Assembly (NCBI GenBank): GCA_021018995.1
Contig: CM037590.1
Coordinates: 102,673,097-102,737,096, forward strand
DNA length: 64,000 bases
Direction: 5' to 3'
DNA from: Chloranthus sessilifolius
Taxonomy: Eukaryota > Streptophyta > Magnoliopsida > Chloranthales > Chloranthaceae
Shown: piece after piece, positions 44,481-55,872 of the stretch
How positions within the stretch are numbered: position 1 is the first letter of the stretch
Layout: every line of letters begins with the position of its first letter
Made by a program: the position numbers and the translations under genes
The notes under the pieces: model-generated
The model's database searches: none
Told to the model about the DNA's origin: nothing
The model's input: the letters and a program-made list of their open reading frames with translations, nothing else

Positions 44481-46042
44481 GTGTGTTGTATGCAAGGAAG
44501 GAGGTCTCTTAATTCCAAACTTGTACCGATAAATCCTGAGATTGAGAGAGTTCTAAGTCCTGGTTCACCAACACATACCTCGGCTGAAAATCTGGTAGAA
44601 ACTGAGATGGGAGAGCGGCCTAGAACACTTAAGGAGTACAATGCACTAGGGGCATATGCATCCCCCTCCTGCATTTAACTCCCTAATGTTGTGGGCAGTT
44701 ATGAGATTAAAGCCTCAACCATCCAAATGCTACCAAATTTTCATGGGTTGAGCAAGGAAGACCCTCACCAGCACATAGACCGAGTTCTGTCATTATGCAC
44801 CACTTTTAATATTGCTGGGTTGGAAGAGGAAGACACCAAGCTTAGGATTTTTCCTTTCTCATTAAAGGATAAGACCCAAACATGGCTCTCCTTGCTCCCA
44901 CCAAACAGTCTACAGCCGTGGAACGATCTTCAATGCCAATTCTTGGCTAAATTTTTTTCCATCGGTAAAATGAGCCAGTTGAGGAAGAGCATCATCTCAT
45001 TTGTTCAATCCCCGACTGAACAAATGCATGAGGCATGAGATAGATTTAGGGAGTTGTTGAGGCAATGCCCGCACCACCAGATCCCTATGTGGCAACTTGT
45101 ACAAAGCTTCTAGCAAGGACTGGATGCCAGGAGTAGAGCAATGATTGATTCATCGAGTGGTGGCACATACCTCACCAAAATCGTGGAGGAAGCATGGGAT
45201 TTATTTGAGCCGATTAGTGAAAATTCCCTCTAGTAGGAGACTTTGCCCAGTTATGGCATTGATCCACCTGCTAGAGCTGTTAGAGAACCCACGTCTTTCG
45301 GAAAGTTGTATGAAGTGAATATTTATAGTGGCCTGGAAAGAAAGTGGACCAATTGTCAAAAAAATTTGATAAAGTATTGAGTGTGTTGCAGCCCCAGTTG
45401 GCTGCACAGGTTAGAGAGGTGTGCACCATATGCCACTCACCCTCACACTCCCATCTTCAATGTCCCTCTACTAGTCTGTCCCTTGAAATTTTTAATGAGC
45501 AAGCCAATGTTGTCCAATCATATGGATAGCAGCCTGCTGGGTATACTTGGAGGAACCACCCGAATCTGAGGTGGAGACAAGTTGATTCACCTCATACCCA
45601 ACAGCAGCAAGCTTTTCCCTACAGTACTAACCAGCAGTCTTACCACAGTCATGCACAAATACAACAATTTTCTCATCAGCCCTCCCAGCCAGGTCAGTTA
45701 GTAGTAGCACCCCCACACCCTAGAGCCCCCTCCTTTGAGGAGCAGGCTTTGTCTTCCTTGCAAAACCTAAACTCCATGACACAATTTGTGGATTCCCACA
45801 CACAGAACATTAGGAAAATTGAGGACCAGCTTGGACATATCTCAAATGCTCTGATGAGAAGGGAAGAGGGTCGGCTCTTGAGCCAAACAGTGAACAACCC
45901 AAGAGGGGCACACCTGATTGATGGAGTTTCTTCAATTCATGAAGAAACTAGGTCAACCAATGCCCTAAGGAATGGGAAGGAAGTGGCTAACCAAGACTAT
46001 GTAGATGCCAAGAGAGTGTGCATAAGAAAAGAAGCTGAATAA
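44481..46042 (+). pseudogene. A3 gag (Athila-type)
   Basis: It aligns with A1 gag throughout: GRRSLNSKLVPINPEIE, MLPNFHGLSKEDPHQHIDRV, FPFSLKDKTQTWLSLLP, a QCPHHQIPMWQLVQSF segment and SSSGGTYLTKIVEEAWDLFE. The CCHC zinc knuckle CTICHSPSHSHLQC is intact (about 45420-45465). The C-terminal coiled coil reads IRKIEDQLGHISNALMRREE. The frame changes near 45330. Stops lie at about 44676, 45037 (TGA where A1 has Trp), 45109 (TAG where A1 has Tyr), 45232-45237 and 45527 (TAG where A1 has Gln). The end, near 46042, leads into the pol deletion. Confidence 0.92.
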
Positions 46043-48566
46043 ACTGGGATTGTTTAGCCCCAGCATTAAAAAAAATAAACAAATAAATTTAAATTAAAAA
46101 TGAAAAATGAAAAAAAAAAAAAATTACAATGATCAGTTGCTCTTTTGAGAAATAGTGGAATACACCTTGCCCGCACTGTTGTAATGGGCTGAGGTGTGTG
46201 CTGAAATTTTTGAAATATAGACTAAGGAGCCCCCCTCCCCCCCCTATGTGCTGAAAATATACTACCTTGGGTTGCTCAGTAGGGCTAGTGCACCAGTCCA
46301 TTTGGACACCTGCCCTGCTGACCTCCCTCAGTCTGATTTTGACCATCCACCTGCTAGGAGCTGCAGGTGCTCCCTGCACCTCTCATGAAACTAAAAATTT
46401 GTGAGCGGGAAGAACTCAGGTTTGATGCCTATGCAGCTGCAAAGGTATGGTTTTTAACTCCTACATTACAAAGTTCTTTCCAATTTAGCTGAAGTTCAGA
46501 TGGGGAAGTTAAAATTTTCTGTTATTCATGTACTCCCCATCCGGACTGTTTGTATATATATAGTGTTGTATGATCCGATTTCTATATGACTCATGCTTGC
46601 AAATGTTCGTTTTAAATGTTAAAATTCTTTCCCATCATTCCAAGTTCATACTCATATCAGGTAGTTATGTTTAGGATTTCTTTGCTTTTTAGGTGCTTAG
46701 TTAGTTTATATTTTATATATACCTATTTTTTTAGTTTAATTTCTGCTATTTTTACTTGTTTTTAGTAGTTTGTGTCGTAGTATTGTCCTCTTAGTGTCAA
46801 GTTTGTATATACCATCAGTTTCTCCCTTTTAGTATAAATTTCTGCTTCTTTTAATTTAATTTTCCTTTCAATTTATGTTGTAGTTTCGAGTGTTTGTCTT
46901 TTGTGAACCCTGTTGCCCCTATACATGTTGAAGGAAACAGTGAGGACACTATTTAACTTAGGTTTGAGGGTGCGGTAGAATAGTCCTGCCAATAGAATAG
47001 TTAACTCTAGTGCAACAGTCTGGTTTAATTGAGTTGAATAAAGTCAATTCCAACCTAATAACTTGTTAGAATGAGGAAATTTGTGAAAAATTTTAAATTT
47101 TTGCAGACTTTTAAAACTGAAAATCTTTTAAAATTTTAGCACCACCATGAAGCTAACATCAAAAAAAAATTTCAGTTAGCACTTAGTGGACTAGAGAGGA
47201 GAGAAAAAGGTAGAAAAAGGAGAGAAAGGACCATACACAGTGAGATTTGGGCCTATCCAATTCCTTTTGAAGTGTGCTTTGGCATTTTTTCTGCTCTAAG
47301 GACTGATTTATTCAATCAATTTTCACTAGAAGTTAGGCACCTCCAAATCAAAACAGATTGACAGCACTCATGACACTACGAAAATTATTTAAGGCCTTCA
47401 TTTGGATAGTTTGAGCTTTAAATTACCTACCCTTTGAAATTGCCCTTTGTGTACTCTTTGAGCCTTAAATTCTTATTTTTCTTTGACAAACAGTGGAGTA
47501 CTTGCACCTACACCTTTTGACCTGATTCAACCTTATCCTCACTTTGAGATTTCAAGAGGTAAAGGAGTAGAAGTTGAAGATGGGGAGGCTAGGTTTAACA
47601 GTTGGTGGAAGGAGAAGAAAAAGCAACTAAAAAATGGTAATGTAGCAGTGGTTATGTGTGGCAATCCATCATCAAAATGTAAAAAAAAAAAAAAAAATAG
47701 AAGAGAAGTCGAGAGAACTATTTCATCTAGAAATTGAAAGAAGGAGAAGAAGCTGGCCACTTTGAATCTGGAAAATATCAAGGAAGATGAAGTTGTGCTG
47801 AAATGAAGGTTGTGAAGTCATGAATCACTCCTTACCTTGTTGATTTCTCAATTTTGATCCCTTCACACCCCTTTCATTCTTTATAAACCTCACCCATAAG
47901 CCACATTACAACCCATCATTAAGACCTTGATGATCCTAAGTGAAATGAGTTGTCATGTAGAGATGAGGAGTTGTATAATCTATGGTAAAAATATATGAGG
48001 ATGTTAGAACTTAGATGCAATGCCCATGCTCATGCTTGCTGTCCCATTTGAGGACTGTGACTGATCTTGAGCTGTTGAGAATGTGAACACCCTTATGTTT
48101 TCATTGTGAGAGATAGCCCCAATAAGGATTGGGTCTGAATGCTTAACTTCATTGGGGTTGTAGACACACCTGATTTTTGAATCATTAGTGAGCTTAGTGC
48201 TGATTTGTGCATAATGTAAGTCTGATGTGAATTGAATGGTGGTGATGCATTACATGTTGATTTTTAGTTTTAACTGTTTGCATTACTGCTGTAATTTCCT
48301 CTGAATATAAAAGAATGGGTGCGGAATGAAGCTTAATTCATTAGATTCTGTTTTGTCATTGATGCACTACATTTAACTATTTTATTGGTAAAGTTTGTGG
48401 GCATCTTCACTAAAAAGCCTCAAGAGACTTCACTCCTCTACTAGGGATCACCTAGGAGTTTAAAAGGCTTGGTGCATATGCTAAATGCATCTGTGCTCCC
48501 TACGAAAGTGGCATTTTCTATTTTGAATAAATATTTTTAATTTTGCCTTTGCTCTAGGACTAGCAA
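46043..48566 (+). other. A3 pol deletion scar and 3' non-coding region
   Basis: A-rich sequence (46060-46125) is followed at about 46390-46440 by a short integrase remnant (EELRFDAYAAAK, compare [11 protein letters not shown] in A1). No protease, RT or RNase H is present. From about 46900 it matches the A2 3' non-coding region. An internal purine run TTAGGTTTGAGGGTG occurs near 46957. The frame at 47483-47737 is chance in my view. Confidence 0.75.
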
Positions 48567-48569
48567 AGA

Positions 48570-48584
48570 TTAGGTTTGGGGGTG
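48570..48584 (+). other. A3 terminal polypurine tract
   Basis: TTAGGTTTGGGGGTG directly precedes the 3' LTR start TGTTAATC at 48585. It would prime plus-strand DNA synthesis. Confidence 0.85.
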
Positions 48585-51133
48585 TGTTAATCTCTTAAAA
48601 GTACCACTTTTCATCCCTTAACCTAGCCTTTGATGGACCCTAGAGCACATAAAATAATGTGTTTTGTTATGTTTTATAGAAAACGGGAAAATAAGAGCTT
48701 AATGTGCAATCCTTCAATTTTATGCCCAGATAGAATTTCATGCCAAGAAGTGGAGCTGAGGCAAGAACAGAGAATGCACTACGGTGGCACACACCATGGT
48801 GACCATATTGCATGCCAAGGTGGGTCCTAGAAGTCCCATGGATGAGAGGAAGGTGGATCCAAGTGAAGGAGGCTATTGCAGCAGAAGGTGCACAATAGCA
48901 GAGGGCTATAGAGATACCTCACACAGATGTCACGAGGTTCAATTTATCCAGAAGCCCCTTCGCGAAGATCTCACGAGGTTCACAAGCCTGCAGTACCAAA
49001 GCACACAGTAGACCTCGTGCAGAACAAGCTTCAGAAATCTATGTCGTGCAGTCCTCGGGCAGTGCTCGAGCGTGTCAATTGCAAAGTCAGCCGCGCAACC
49101 CATCTGCGTGAGCTGCATTCAAACTTGGCGAGTAACCGCGCGCTGCAATTCAACCTCGCAAGCTACATATCAGCAGAGTGAGCTGCACACATTTGAACCT
49201 CGCGAAGCTCAGAGCTTATCCACGCGAGCTGCAGAGTCTAGGAACTTCAGCCTCACGAGAGCCTTTTAACTGCATTCCATTCACATGAGATGTTGTTCTG
49301 AGCCTAGCAAGCAGCATTAAGCTGCTGCATTTTCAACCTCGCAAGCTTCTAAATCAACCCAACGAGCTACAAATGAAGCACATTCCAACTCAGCGAGAGC
49401 CTAGTGAATGTACACCTGAAGGCATTCCAACGGCGTGATGCTCGAGCCCCCAACTTCCAGCAGCCACACTTCAATGTTCAAGGACTTTTTGGGTATTTCA
49501 CACCTTCTAGGGCACAGTTTCCAATGTCCCACACATCCCAAAGCATCCAAGGGCCACATATGGGCCACAAAGGCAGCTCTAAATCTCCTCACTTCTGATT
49601 GGCTGTGCACATTAGGGCAGCAAGGATTGCTTATAAGTATGTTGTTTTATGTGTTGTAAAGTAGCCAGGATGGCTGGCTCAATTTTGGAGTTCATTTTAG
49701 GGTTTCTTTTATTTTTAGTTTTCTTTTCTCTTTCCCCCTTTCTTCTTTCCCTAGCACAGCAGCAATGCTGAGCTAGGTTCTTTGTAATAGTTAGGTTTAC
49801 TTTTAGTATTGCAATGGGTTTTGTATAAGCATTGAGAGCAGTTCCGGGGTTTGCACAGGCTGCTGCCTTGAGGCAGATCACTGTAAGTTTCTTTTGTTCA
49901 ATTAAATGTTATTTTTAATATTCCATTAAATCTATATTTTTTTATGTTTTTTATGGGTTTTTATGGGTTTGATGCCCCCATGGTTGTCTGAGCTTATAGC
50001 CTTGTAATCATGGTGGCAGCAGCAATTTTACTGTTCTGTCTCATCATTGAATAGGAAAGATAGCTTCTAGGAAAATCTATGACCATTTGAATGGATAGAC
50101 TATAACCTTAAGGAAGGTATTTCTCATAGATCTGATATGGATTCTTCCTCTCTGCACTTGAGCTTGTAGCCTTGTGAGAGATTGTACAGAGCCAAACTCT
50201 CCTCTATTTTGCATCACCATTATCAGAGTTTAGGTCTGAGTTTTATAGAGATTGCAGACTTGTGAGCTGGGTCATTGCAGGCCTTTTGTAGCAATGACCA
50301 GTTGAGTTCAAGTCCCCATTCAGCCTAAGATTTCAGGTGGTTTCCACTTGATTTCCTAGATCTGTTTGCTCCTATGAATGCATGAGCTTGTAGCCTTGCA
50401 AACATAGTATTTATAATGGTTTTCTTGTATTGATTTAATTCATTGAATGGAGGAAATCTATTGGATAGTCTGTGGTCATTCAAGTGGACAAATTATAGCC
50501 TTAAGATCAATCCATTCTCTTGGGTTAGGTCAGATTTCTGAGTTAATCAATGGGATTTGACCGTCTCTATTGGATAGTTAGTAACCATTTAAGTGGACAA
50601 ATTATAGCCTTAAGAGCAATCTAAATGGCATGGGTTGATTTGGATTCTTATACCTTGCACTTGTGCTTGTAGCCAAGTGAAGGACTGCTGCATTTCTATT
50701 TCTAGATCTGAGTTGCATAACTGATTTAACCTTAGTTGTCTACTTCTTCATTATTTTATGTTATTTTCTCACACTACATCCATCCTCTTTTTCCCTTTCT
50801 TTTAGTTGTAGTTTATTTCTGTCTCTAATTTTATTTTCTTTTATTTTTGTGTCACCTAAACTTCCTCTCTTTACCCTTTAGGTTTAGAGTTGCCATATCT
50901 GTAGCTAGATCTGGAGGTTACTATACGATCCTCGTGGTTTCAGATCAATACTCTCTGTGGGACAAACTCTTACTTTAAAACTTGCTACAATAGCCCTGGA
51001 TCTTGCAAGACTGTGATTTGATTTTGTGTTTTTGTGTCTTCCATCTTTGATTTTGTTTTGTTTTATTCTATTTTGATTCTTTTTCTCTATCTGTTTTCAA
51101 ACTAATAAAAATAGCACAATTAACTAACCAACA
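48585..51133 (+). repeat. A3 3' LTR (2549 bp), uninterrupted
   Basis: It starts TGTTAATCTC and ends AACTAACCAACA, followed by target duplication GTATG. The order is start block, CG-motif array (48910-49440), TATA box (49632), U5 modules (50068, 50464, 50573 and the alternating type) and a polypyrimidine-rich end. It serves as the reference for recognising the three 5' LTR pieces. Confidence 0.93.
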
Positions 51134-51138
51134 GTATG
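51134..51138. repeat. A3 target site duplication, right copy (GTATG)
   Basis: It pairs with GTACG at 20489-20493, with one C to T change. Confidence 0.88.
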
Positions 51139-51545
51139 CCACTATGACCATCGTATTTTATAGTTCTCATTTTAACAATAAGACTACTGGCAAGTTCCTT
51201 AGAAGTCCCCTGAAATTATTCCTGAATGGCTTGCATGTATTCCTTTGCATTGTACTTGTTAGAAATATCTCCCCGTATCGCATCAGTAATGGAACTCTTT
51301 ATGATCATGAGGCTCATACGATTTGATCTATCCCATTTTTTCAAATCCGTATTATTCACTTTCAAATCCTCAGCTAAGACATTGACAGTGAGCACCTTGA
51401 GTTTATCAAATCATATAGCATAGTCAAGATCCATGCAACCTATAATAATTTGAACTTATTCCTTCCATTTTCCATAGTTTGAGCCACTCAAGGATTCAAT
51501 TCCACCAATCATATTAGTAATAGAAGATGGTTTCAATATTGCACA
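51139..51545 (-). pseudogene. COP gag N-terminal part
   Basis: The minus strand reads SSITNMIGGIESLSGSNYGKW, then VQIIIGCMDLDYAI, SLMIIKSSITDAIRG, YMQAIQE and LIVKMRTIKYDGHSG. This is the N-terminal half of a Tnt1-like copia Gag. The last residues join directly to VREHIMRMSG at 20493, across A3. Three stops interrupt it: one near 51466, one near 51403 and one in QE*FQGT near 51210. It has capsid-like function by homology. Confidence 0.9.
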
Positions 51546-52686
51546 ATAATTAAGGGCTTTATTATGTCTACATACAATTATAGTAACTATCAATTCCACA
51601 AGGTTATATTTATAGTATGTGACGCAAGAGTTAAAATATGTCAAAGAATATAATAAAAATTAAAACCAATGTGGTTTTATTGAGAAACAATTTGTATCAT
51701 TATGACCCTCCGTTGGGTCGAGTCATAATACACTAGCCGCTTTCTCAATCTATATTATTGATTGTGGCACTAATTGCATCGTTGTGACCCTCCGTTGGGT
51801 AGAGTCATAATACGCTAGCAGTACTCGCATACAAAATAATGAATAGTAAAATACAACCATCATACAACATTAAGTGATTCGGCACTGTTGGGCAGAAGTA
51901 ATCTCTTAAGTTGTGATGTCAATGTTTACTACACACTTTCACTGAATTTGTAACACGATCTTTTACAAAAATAAACCTCACTTTAAAAATCACAATACTA
52001 GGAAAGATCATCACCGTTGGGCAGAAGAATCCTTCCAAGCCATATTCTCAATTTTGATTTAATAATATTTTAGATGGTCACAAAAGTAATTAAATAATAA
52101 TAAAAAATAAGCCACTTAAGATATGCAAGTAGCCAAATCTAGCTCATGTGGTGGGTAAGTGCCCAAAAAATTAATAATAATCGTGGGTAACATTATGTAA
52201 GTGCCAGGCTTGGTGTTAGAGAACAACCTCCAATACCCAACTTTAATTAAAGGCACTTAAATAAATAATGATTATCCGATGAAAAATTATTAAAAGGACA
52301 GCAGGTCATGATAATTTTACAATAGAGAGCTCATTGCCAAAAACAAACCTCAAAAATAGATCCGAAATATCCGAAAAAATCAAAATTCATATATAATGTC
52401 TCAAAATTGGACTTATAGATAGCCCAAAAATAACCCGAAAATAAAAAATAATGTAAGAATAGCTTTAATATTGGCTTGGGAAGCCATTTCTTTTCTTAGA
52501 TATATATATGTTGCTGGTGCCTAATCAAGAGTAAATGAATTATCGGGTACCCTTAGTTTATTCCCCCCATCAATTTGCATTAGAGTCAGGCTTTAATTAT
52601 TAAAATCGTTTATAATTATAACCAAAACCTTAAATAAGGAGACAATTAAGGCTCTTTTATGGTATTATAAATAGAATAATTCTATT
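51546..52686 (-). other. COP leader or LTR region, AT-rich, with two repeat pairs
   Basis: This lies upstream of COP gag on the minus strand, where the leader, primer site and 5' LTR belong. I cannot find a clear initiator-Met tRNA primer site or LTR ends, so its limits are unknown. It contains two repeat pairs sharing CCGTTGGG: 51691-51736 with 51773-51819, and 51876-51904 with 52003-52031. T1 begins at 52687. No gene is seen. Confidence 0.55.
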
Positions 52687-53086
52687 TGTAGACACCCAAA
52701 TTTGGCCCAAGGCCCGATCGAAACATATTTCGAGAGAGGCGCATTTTCGAGCTTTTGATGGCATGTATGAAACCCTTAGGAATCACCCTAAATCCTTAGG
52801 AATCACCCTAGATCCCTTAGGAACCTATCCCGAACCTTTAGAAACAAACTCCGACCCTTAGAACCCTTTTCGAACCCTAGCCTAACCTTCCCAGGCAATA
52901 AGGAGGAGGAGTGCACCAGAACTAGCTACGACCTTCTACAGTGACTAACTCTTATACCATTGAAAATTAGAGGTCGTCAGCTTTCCAACGATTCAAGAAT
53001 TACCCCAATCAGAGGTATATATCAGAAGATATGGCAGTCCGAACTCGGAGGGCAGGAGGGTAATTTCAAGTAGGCCCCTAGGGATT

Positions 53087-53252
53087 TGGCGCGACTATTA
53101 GTCGCGCCAGGCTATTTCTCCCCAGATATGGCCTGGCACAACTAATAGTTGCGCCAACTTTAAAGGTGGCCCCCACCCCGCGAGCTAACTTCCAAAAACT
53201 GTTCTGCACTATTTTATTGTACATTTGCCTGGCGCAACTATTAGTTGCGCTA
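53087..53252 (+). repeat. Three 23-bp palindromes in the T1 LTR
   Basis: Copies are at 53087-53109 (perfect; arm TGGCGCGACTA around a central T), 53134-53156 and 53230-53252. Offsets are 47 and 96 bases. The arms vary between CGCGA and CGCAA types but stay complementary or nearly so. Confidence 0.93.
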
Positions 53253-53533
53253 GGCATATGAACAATAACTCTAGGATTTTGCCCCGAATTTTGTGTTTGG
53301 GGTTTGACTTGTTGACCACCTCAACATTGGGGTGTGTTTTGATAGTTCTGTTACACCCATTCCTTACCTATTTGCAACCCTCCAAGTTGCCTAAAGCCTC
53401 GCCCCATCATCCACCATTAGAACCACCTTCACACCTTTCCAAGCTCTCAAAATCCTAGGAAACCTTAGATTTGAGATCACCTAATTGCTAACCTCAATCA
53501 ACATCTAAGTGGCCTCCTAACCCACCCTTTTCC

Positions 53534-53541
53534 TATAAATA
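53534..53541 (+). promoter_or_regulatory. T1 LTR TATA box
   Basis: TATAAATA in TTCCTATAAATAGAGCC, a standard plant LTR promoter context. Confidence 0.65.
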
Positions 53542-54271
53542 GAGCCCCCCACCCATTGGTTTAAGGGTTGAAAATTTTGGCCTAAGAGAGAAAGAGCTTA
53601 AAGTGAGAAGATCTTTCTCCCTTTGGTGCACACTTCCCACACAAATTCTAGAATTCTAAAACCTCCTTTGAGTGATATTTTTCACCTTAGATCCCTTAGT
53701 TTAGGTATATGCTACCCATTCACCTTCCCTCTCTACCTCTTAGTTAGCAAGCCTTAGAGGTTAGAACCCCACTTTCCACCATACAAAGCCTTCAAGAGCT
53801 CATCAATGCAAGCCACGCAAGGCTCTCCTACGGTGTTACAAGGGCCCGAGGGCTCCAGCTCTCCCCTTTCTTCTCCTATCTATTTTTGGCATTCCCTACC
53901 CTTTCATTTGTGCCGTTACGCCGCCAAATTTTTGGTAGGAACGGAGGGGCACAAATAGGATTGGAGGCCCATTTAGGCAAGAGGGAACCATTTCCTTTTC
54001 TTTTACATCATTTTATTTTTTGCCATAAGTAGAAACCGCGTTAAGCGGGTTGATCGGGTGCCTAACACCTTTCTGATCGATAACCGAAGCCTCTACCCAA
54101 GAGCCTTTGGTGTGGACCGGATTCAGAGTCATATTTTTAGCACTTAAGTGCTCATAAAAATGAACTAGGTATCTCGGGACACTGAAAGCTCCAGGTGGTG
54201 ACTCTATATTTTTTTTCGTTAGAGAGTGCATCGTCACGACGGGATCGTCCTGATTCCCACGGTTGCACAGA

Positions 54272-54289
54272 TGGCAACTCTGCTGGGGA
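54272..54289 (+). other. T1 primer binding site, complementary to tRNA-Arg
   Basis: TGGCAACTCTGCTGGGGA differs at two positions from the complement of the plant tRNA-Arg(ACG) 3' end as I recall it. Arg primers are known for Ogre elements. Confidence 0.8.
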
Positions 54290-54412
54290 ATAGCTAGTAG
54301 AACTTCCCCTTGAACTAGGCCTTTTTTTTTATTGTTCTAACATTTTATTGCTATTTTTTATTTTATTTTTGCTATTTTTTTTCACTCACCCCTCCGATTA
54401 CGTCATTTTATT

Positions 54413-54750
54413 TACCCCTACGTTTTGGCTTTAAATTTCAGCAATTTTTGCCTAGTCACTTGACTGACACCTTTTTACTTACCCCTACGATTCCGCTTTA
54501 AATTTCAGCAATTTTCGCCTAGTCACTTGACTGGCACCTTTGTTACTCACCCCTACATTTTCACTTTAAATTTCAGCAATTTTCGCCTAGTCACTTGACT
54601 GGCACCTTTTTTACTCACCCCTACGTTTTCGCTTTAAATTTCAGCAATTTTCACCTAGTCACTTGACTGGCACCTTTCTTACTTCCCTTTACAATTTGGC
54701 TTTAAATTTCAGCATTTTTAATTCCGCCTAGTCGCTTGGCTGGCCCCGTC
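54413..54750 (+). repeat. Five tandem 68-bp units in the T1 leader
   Basis: Units start at 54413, 54481, 54549, 54617 and about 54684. Shared phrases are ACCCCTACGTTTTGGC, TTTAAATTTCAGCAATTTT and CCTAGTCACTTGACTGGCAC. The last unit is the most diverged. Confidence 0.93.
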
Positions 54751-55872
54751 ATTTTCTTTTTTACTTCCATATCCTAACAGTGGACGCCGACCCGTAGTGG
54801 CAGCATGGGATAATCACTCACGGTCTTTAAACAAAGAAAACTTCCAAAAAAGAGAAAAGCTTTGAAAAAAAAATTAAAAATTGAACAAGTTAGGGAGCTT
54901 AATTAATTTGTTTTGCAGGTTAGATTTTTAAAGGAGTTGGGTTAGGCACACATACAAATACCCGAGTCTTAGTATGGCGACAGCCCCAAGTGGTGATGAT
55001 CCAGAAAAGTCCCAGCCCACCTAGTATCTGAGAAGGCGCTTGTGCCGGAGGTATATCGGGTGGGTTCCCATTCCAAAGCTTAAAACCCTTGGGGAGCACG
55101 CTAGCGAGTTATATTGGACTCAGTCCTTTAGGTACAGTGAGGAGAGAATCGATCACCAAAAAATAGCTCAGTTCTCAAAAGCCTAGCTTCCACAAAAACC
55201 AAAAAAAGGACTCATTTCGGGCATCAGTGGCTGCTGTCAAATATTCTGGAGCATCTATTTTTGGCTGGCGCATGTATTAGTTGTGCCAGCACAAAAAGCT
55301 GGAATTTATAACTGGCGCAACTAATAGTTGCGCCACCAGTGTAAAATTCCTCCCCTGCAACCTGGGTGCAAATATTAGTTGCGCTAGGTCTGTTTAGCAG
55401 CACCCAGCCCGAATCCTTGGCCCTTTCCACCTCCCGAGTTCCCCGATCAGTGTGCATAGTGCCTTGTTTAGGCCCTGCCATCTCCAACACCCAATACGCC
55501 CCCGCCGGTCAAGAGAAGGCAACTTCTTTTTAGCTCATTTCGAGGGATCGGGTCATTTGCCTCAATTTTTGTGCCTTCAATAGATCGAAGGTTCTCCTTC
55601 GTTTCTTCTTAAGTGCATCGGAACCGTCGCCGCGGGTCTTGAATTATGGTACGAGAGTCACCCGAAAAGGAAATTCCAAGGCCTCGGAACCTTTGTTTTT
55701 CAAAAAAGTTTTCATAAAATTCAAATATATATATATATAATCAAAACCCAAAAAATATATAGTTTGTGGTGCCGGCATAACGGCATCATCTTGCCCTTCG
55801 TCGTCCCGTAGGGGAAGAAGGAGGATTTTTGGGCCTTATCCAAGGCACCCTTACCCGACCCGCTCCCAAAGA
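54751..55872 (+). other. T1 leader, non-coding, with three more palindromes
   Basis: No long open frame before the gag start. Palindromes of the LTR type occur at 55266-55288, 55313-55335 and 55363-55386, about 48 bases apart. The middle one extends into a longer imperfect hairpin (GGAATTT at 55302 with AAATTCC near 55350). A short AT repeat lies at 55726-55738. Confidence 0.75.

Larger units (their letters stand above)
20494..51133 (+). mobile_element. A3: Athila-type element lacking most of pol, host of three insertions
   Basis: The 5' LTR is split into 20494-20974, 39376-39676 and 42202-43955. The primer site is at 43962, gag at 44481-46042, a 3' non-coding region follows to 48584, and the 3' LTR is 48585-51133. 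Without insertions A3 is about 9.7 kb. Protease, RT and nearly all of integrase are missing between 46043 and about 46390, so it could only have moved with enzymes from elsewhere, unless the loss came after insertion. Target duplications GTACG and GTATG bound it. Confidence 0.92.
52687..54269 (+). repeat. T1 5' LTR (1583 bp)
   Basis: It starts TGTAGACACCCAAATTTGGC and ends GGTTGCACA, two bases before the primer site. An early segment repeats CCTTAGGAATCACCCTA-like phrases (52765-52870). Three 23-bp palindromes lie at 53087-53252 and a TATA box at 53534-53541. TGTAGACACCC is shared with the G LTRs, but the bodies differ. Confidence 0.92.

Noticed and set aside
47483..47737. 84-codon plus-strand frame in A3
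   Set aside because: It lies in the 3' non-coding region homologous to A2, where no equivalent frame exists; Lys-rich because of an A run.
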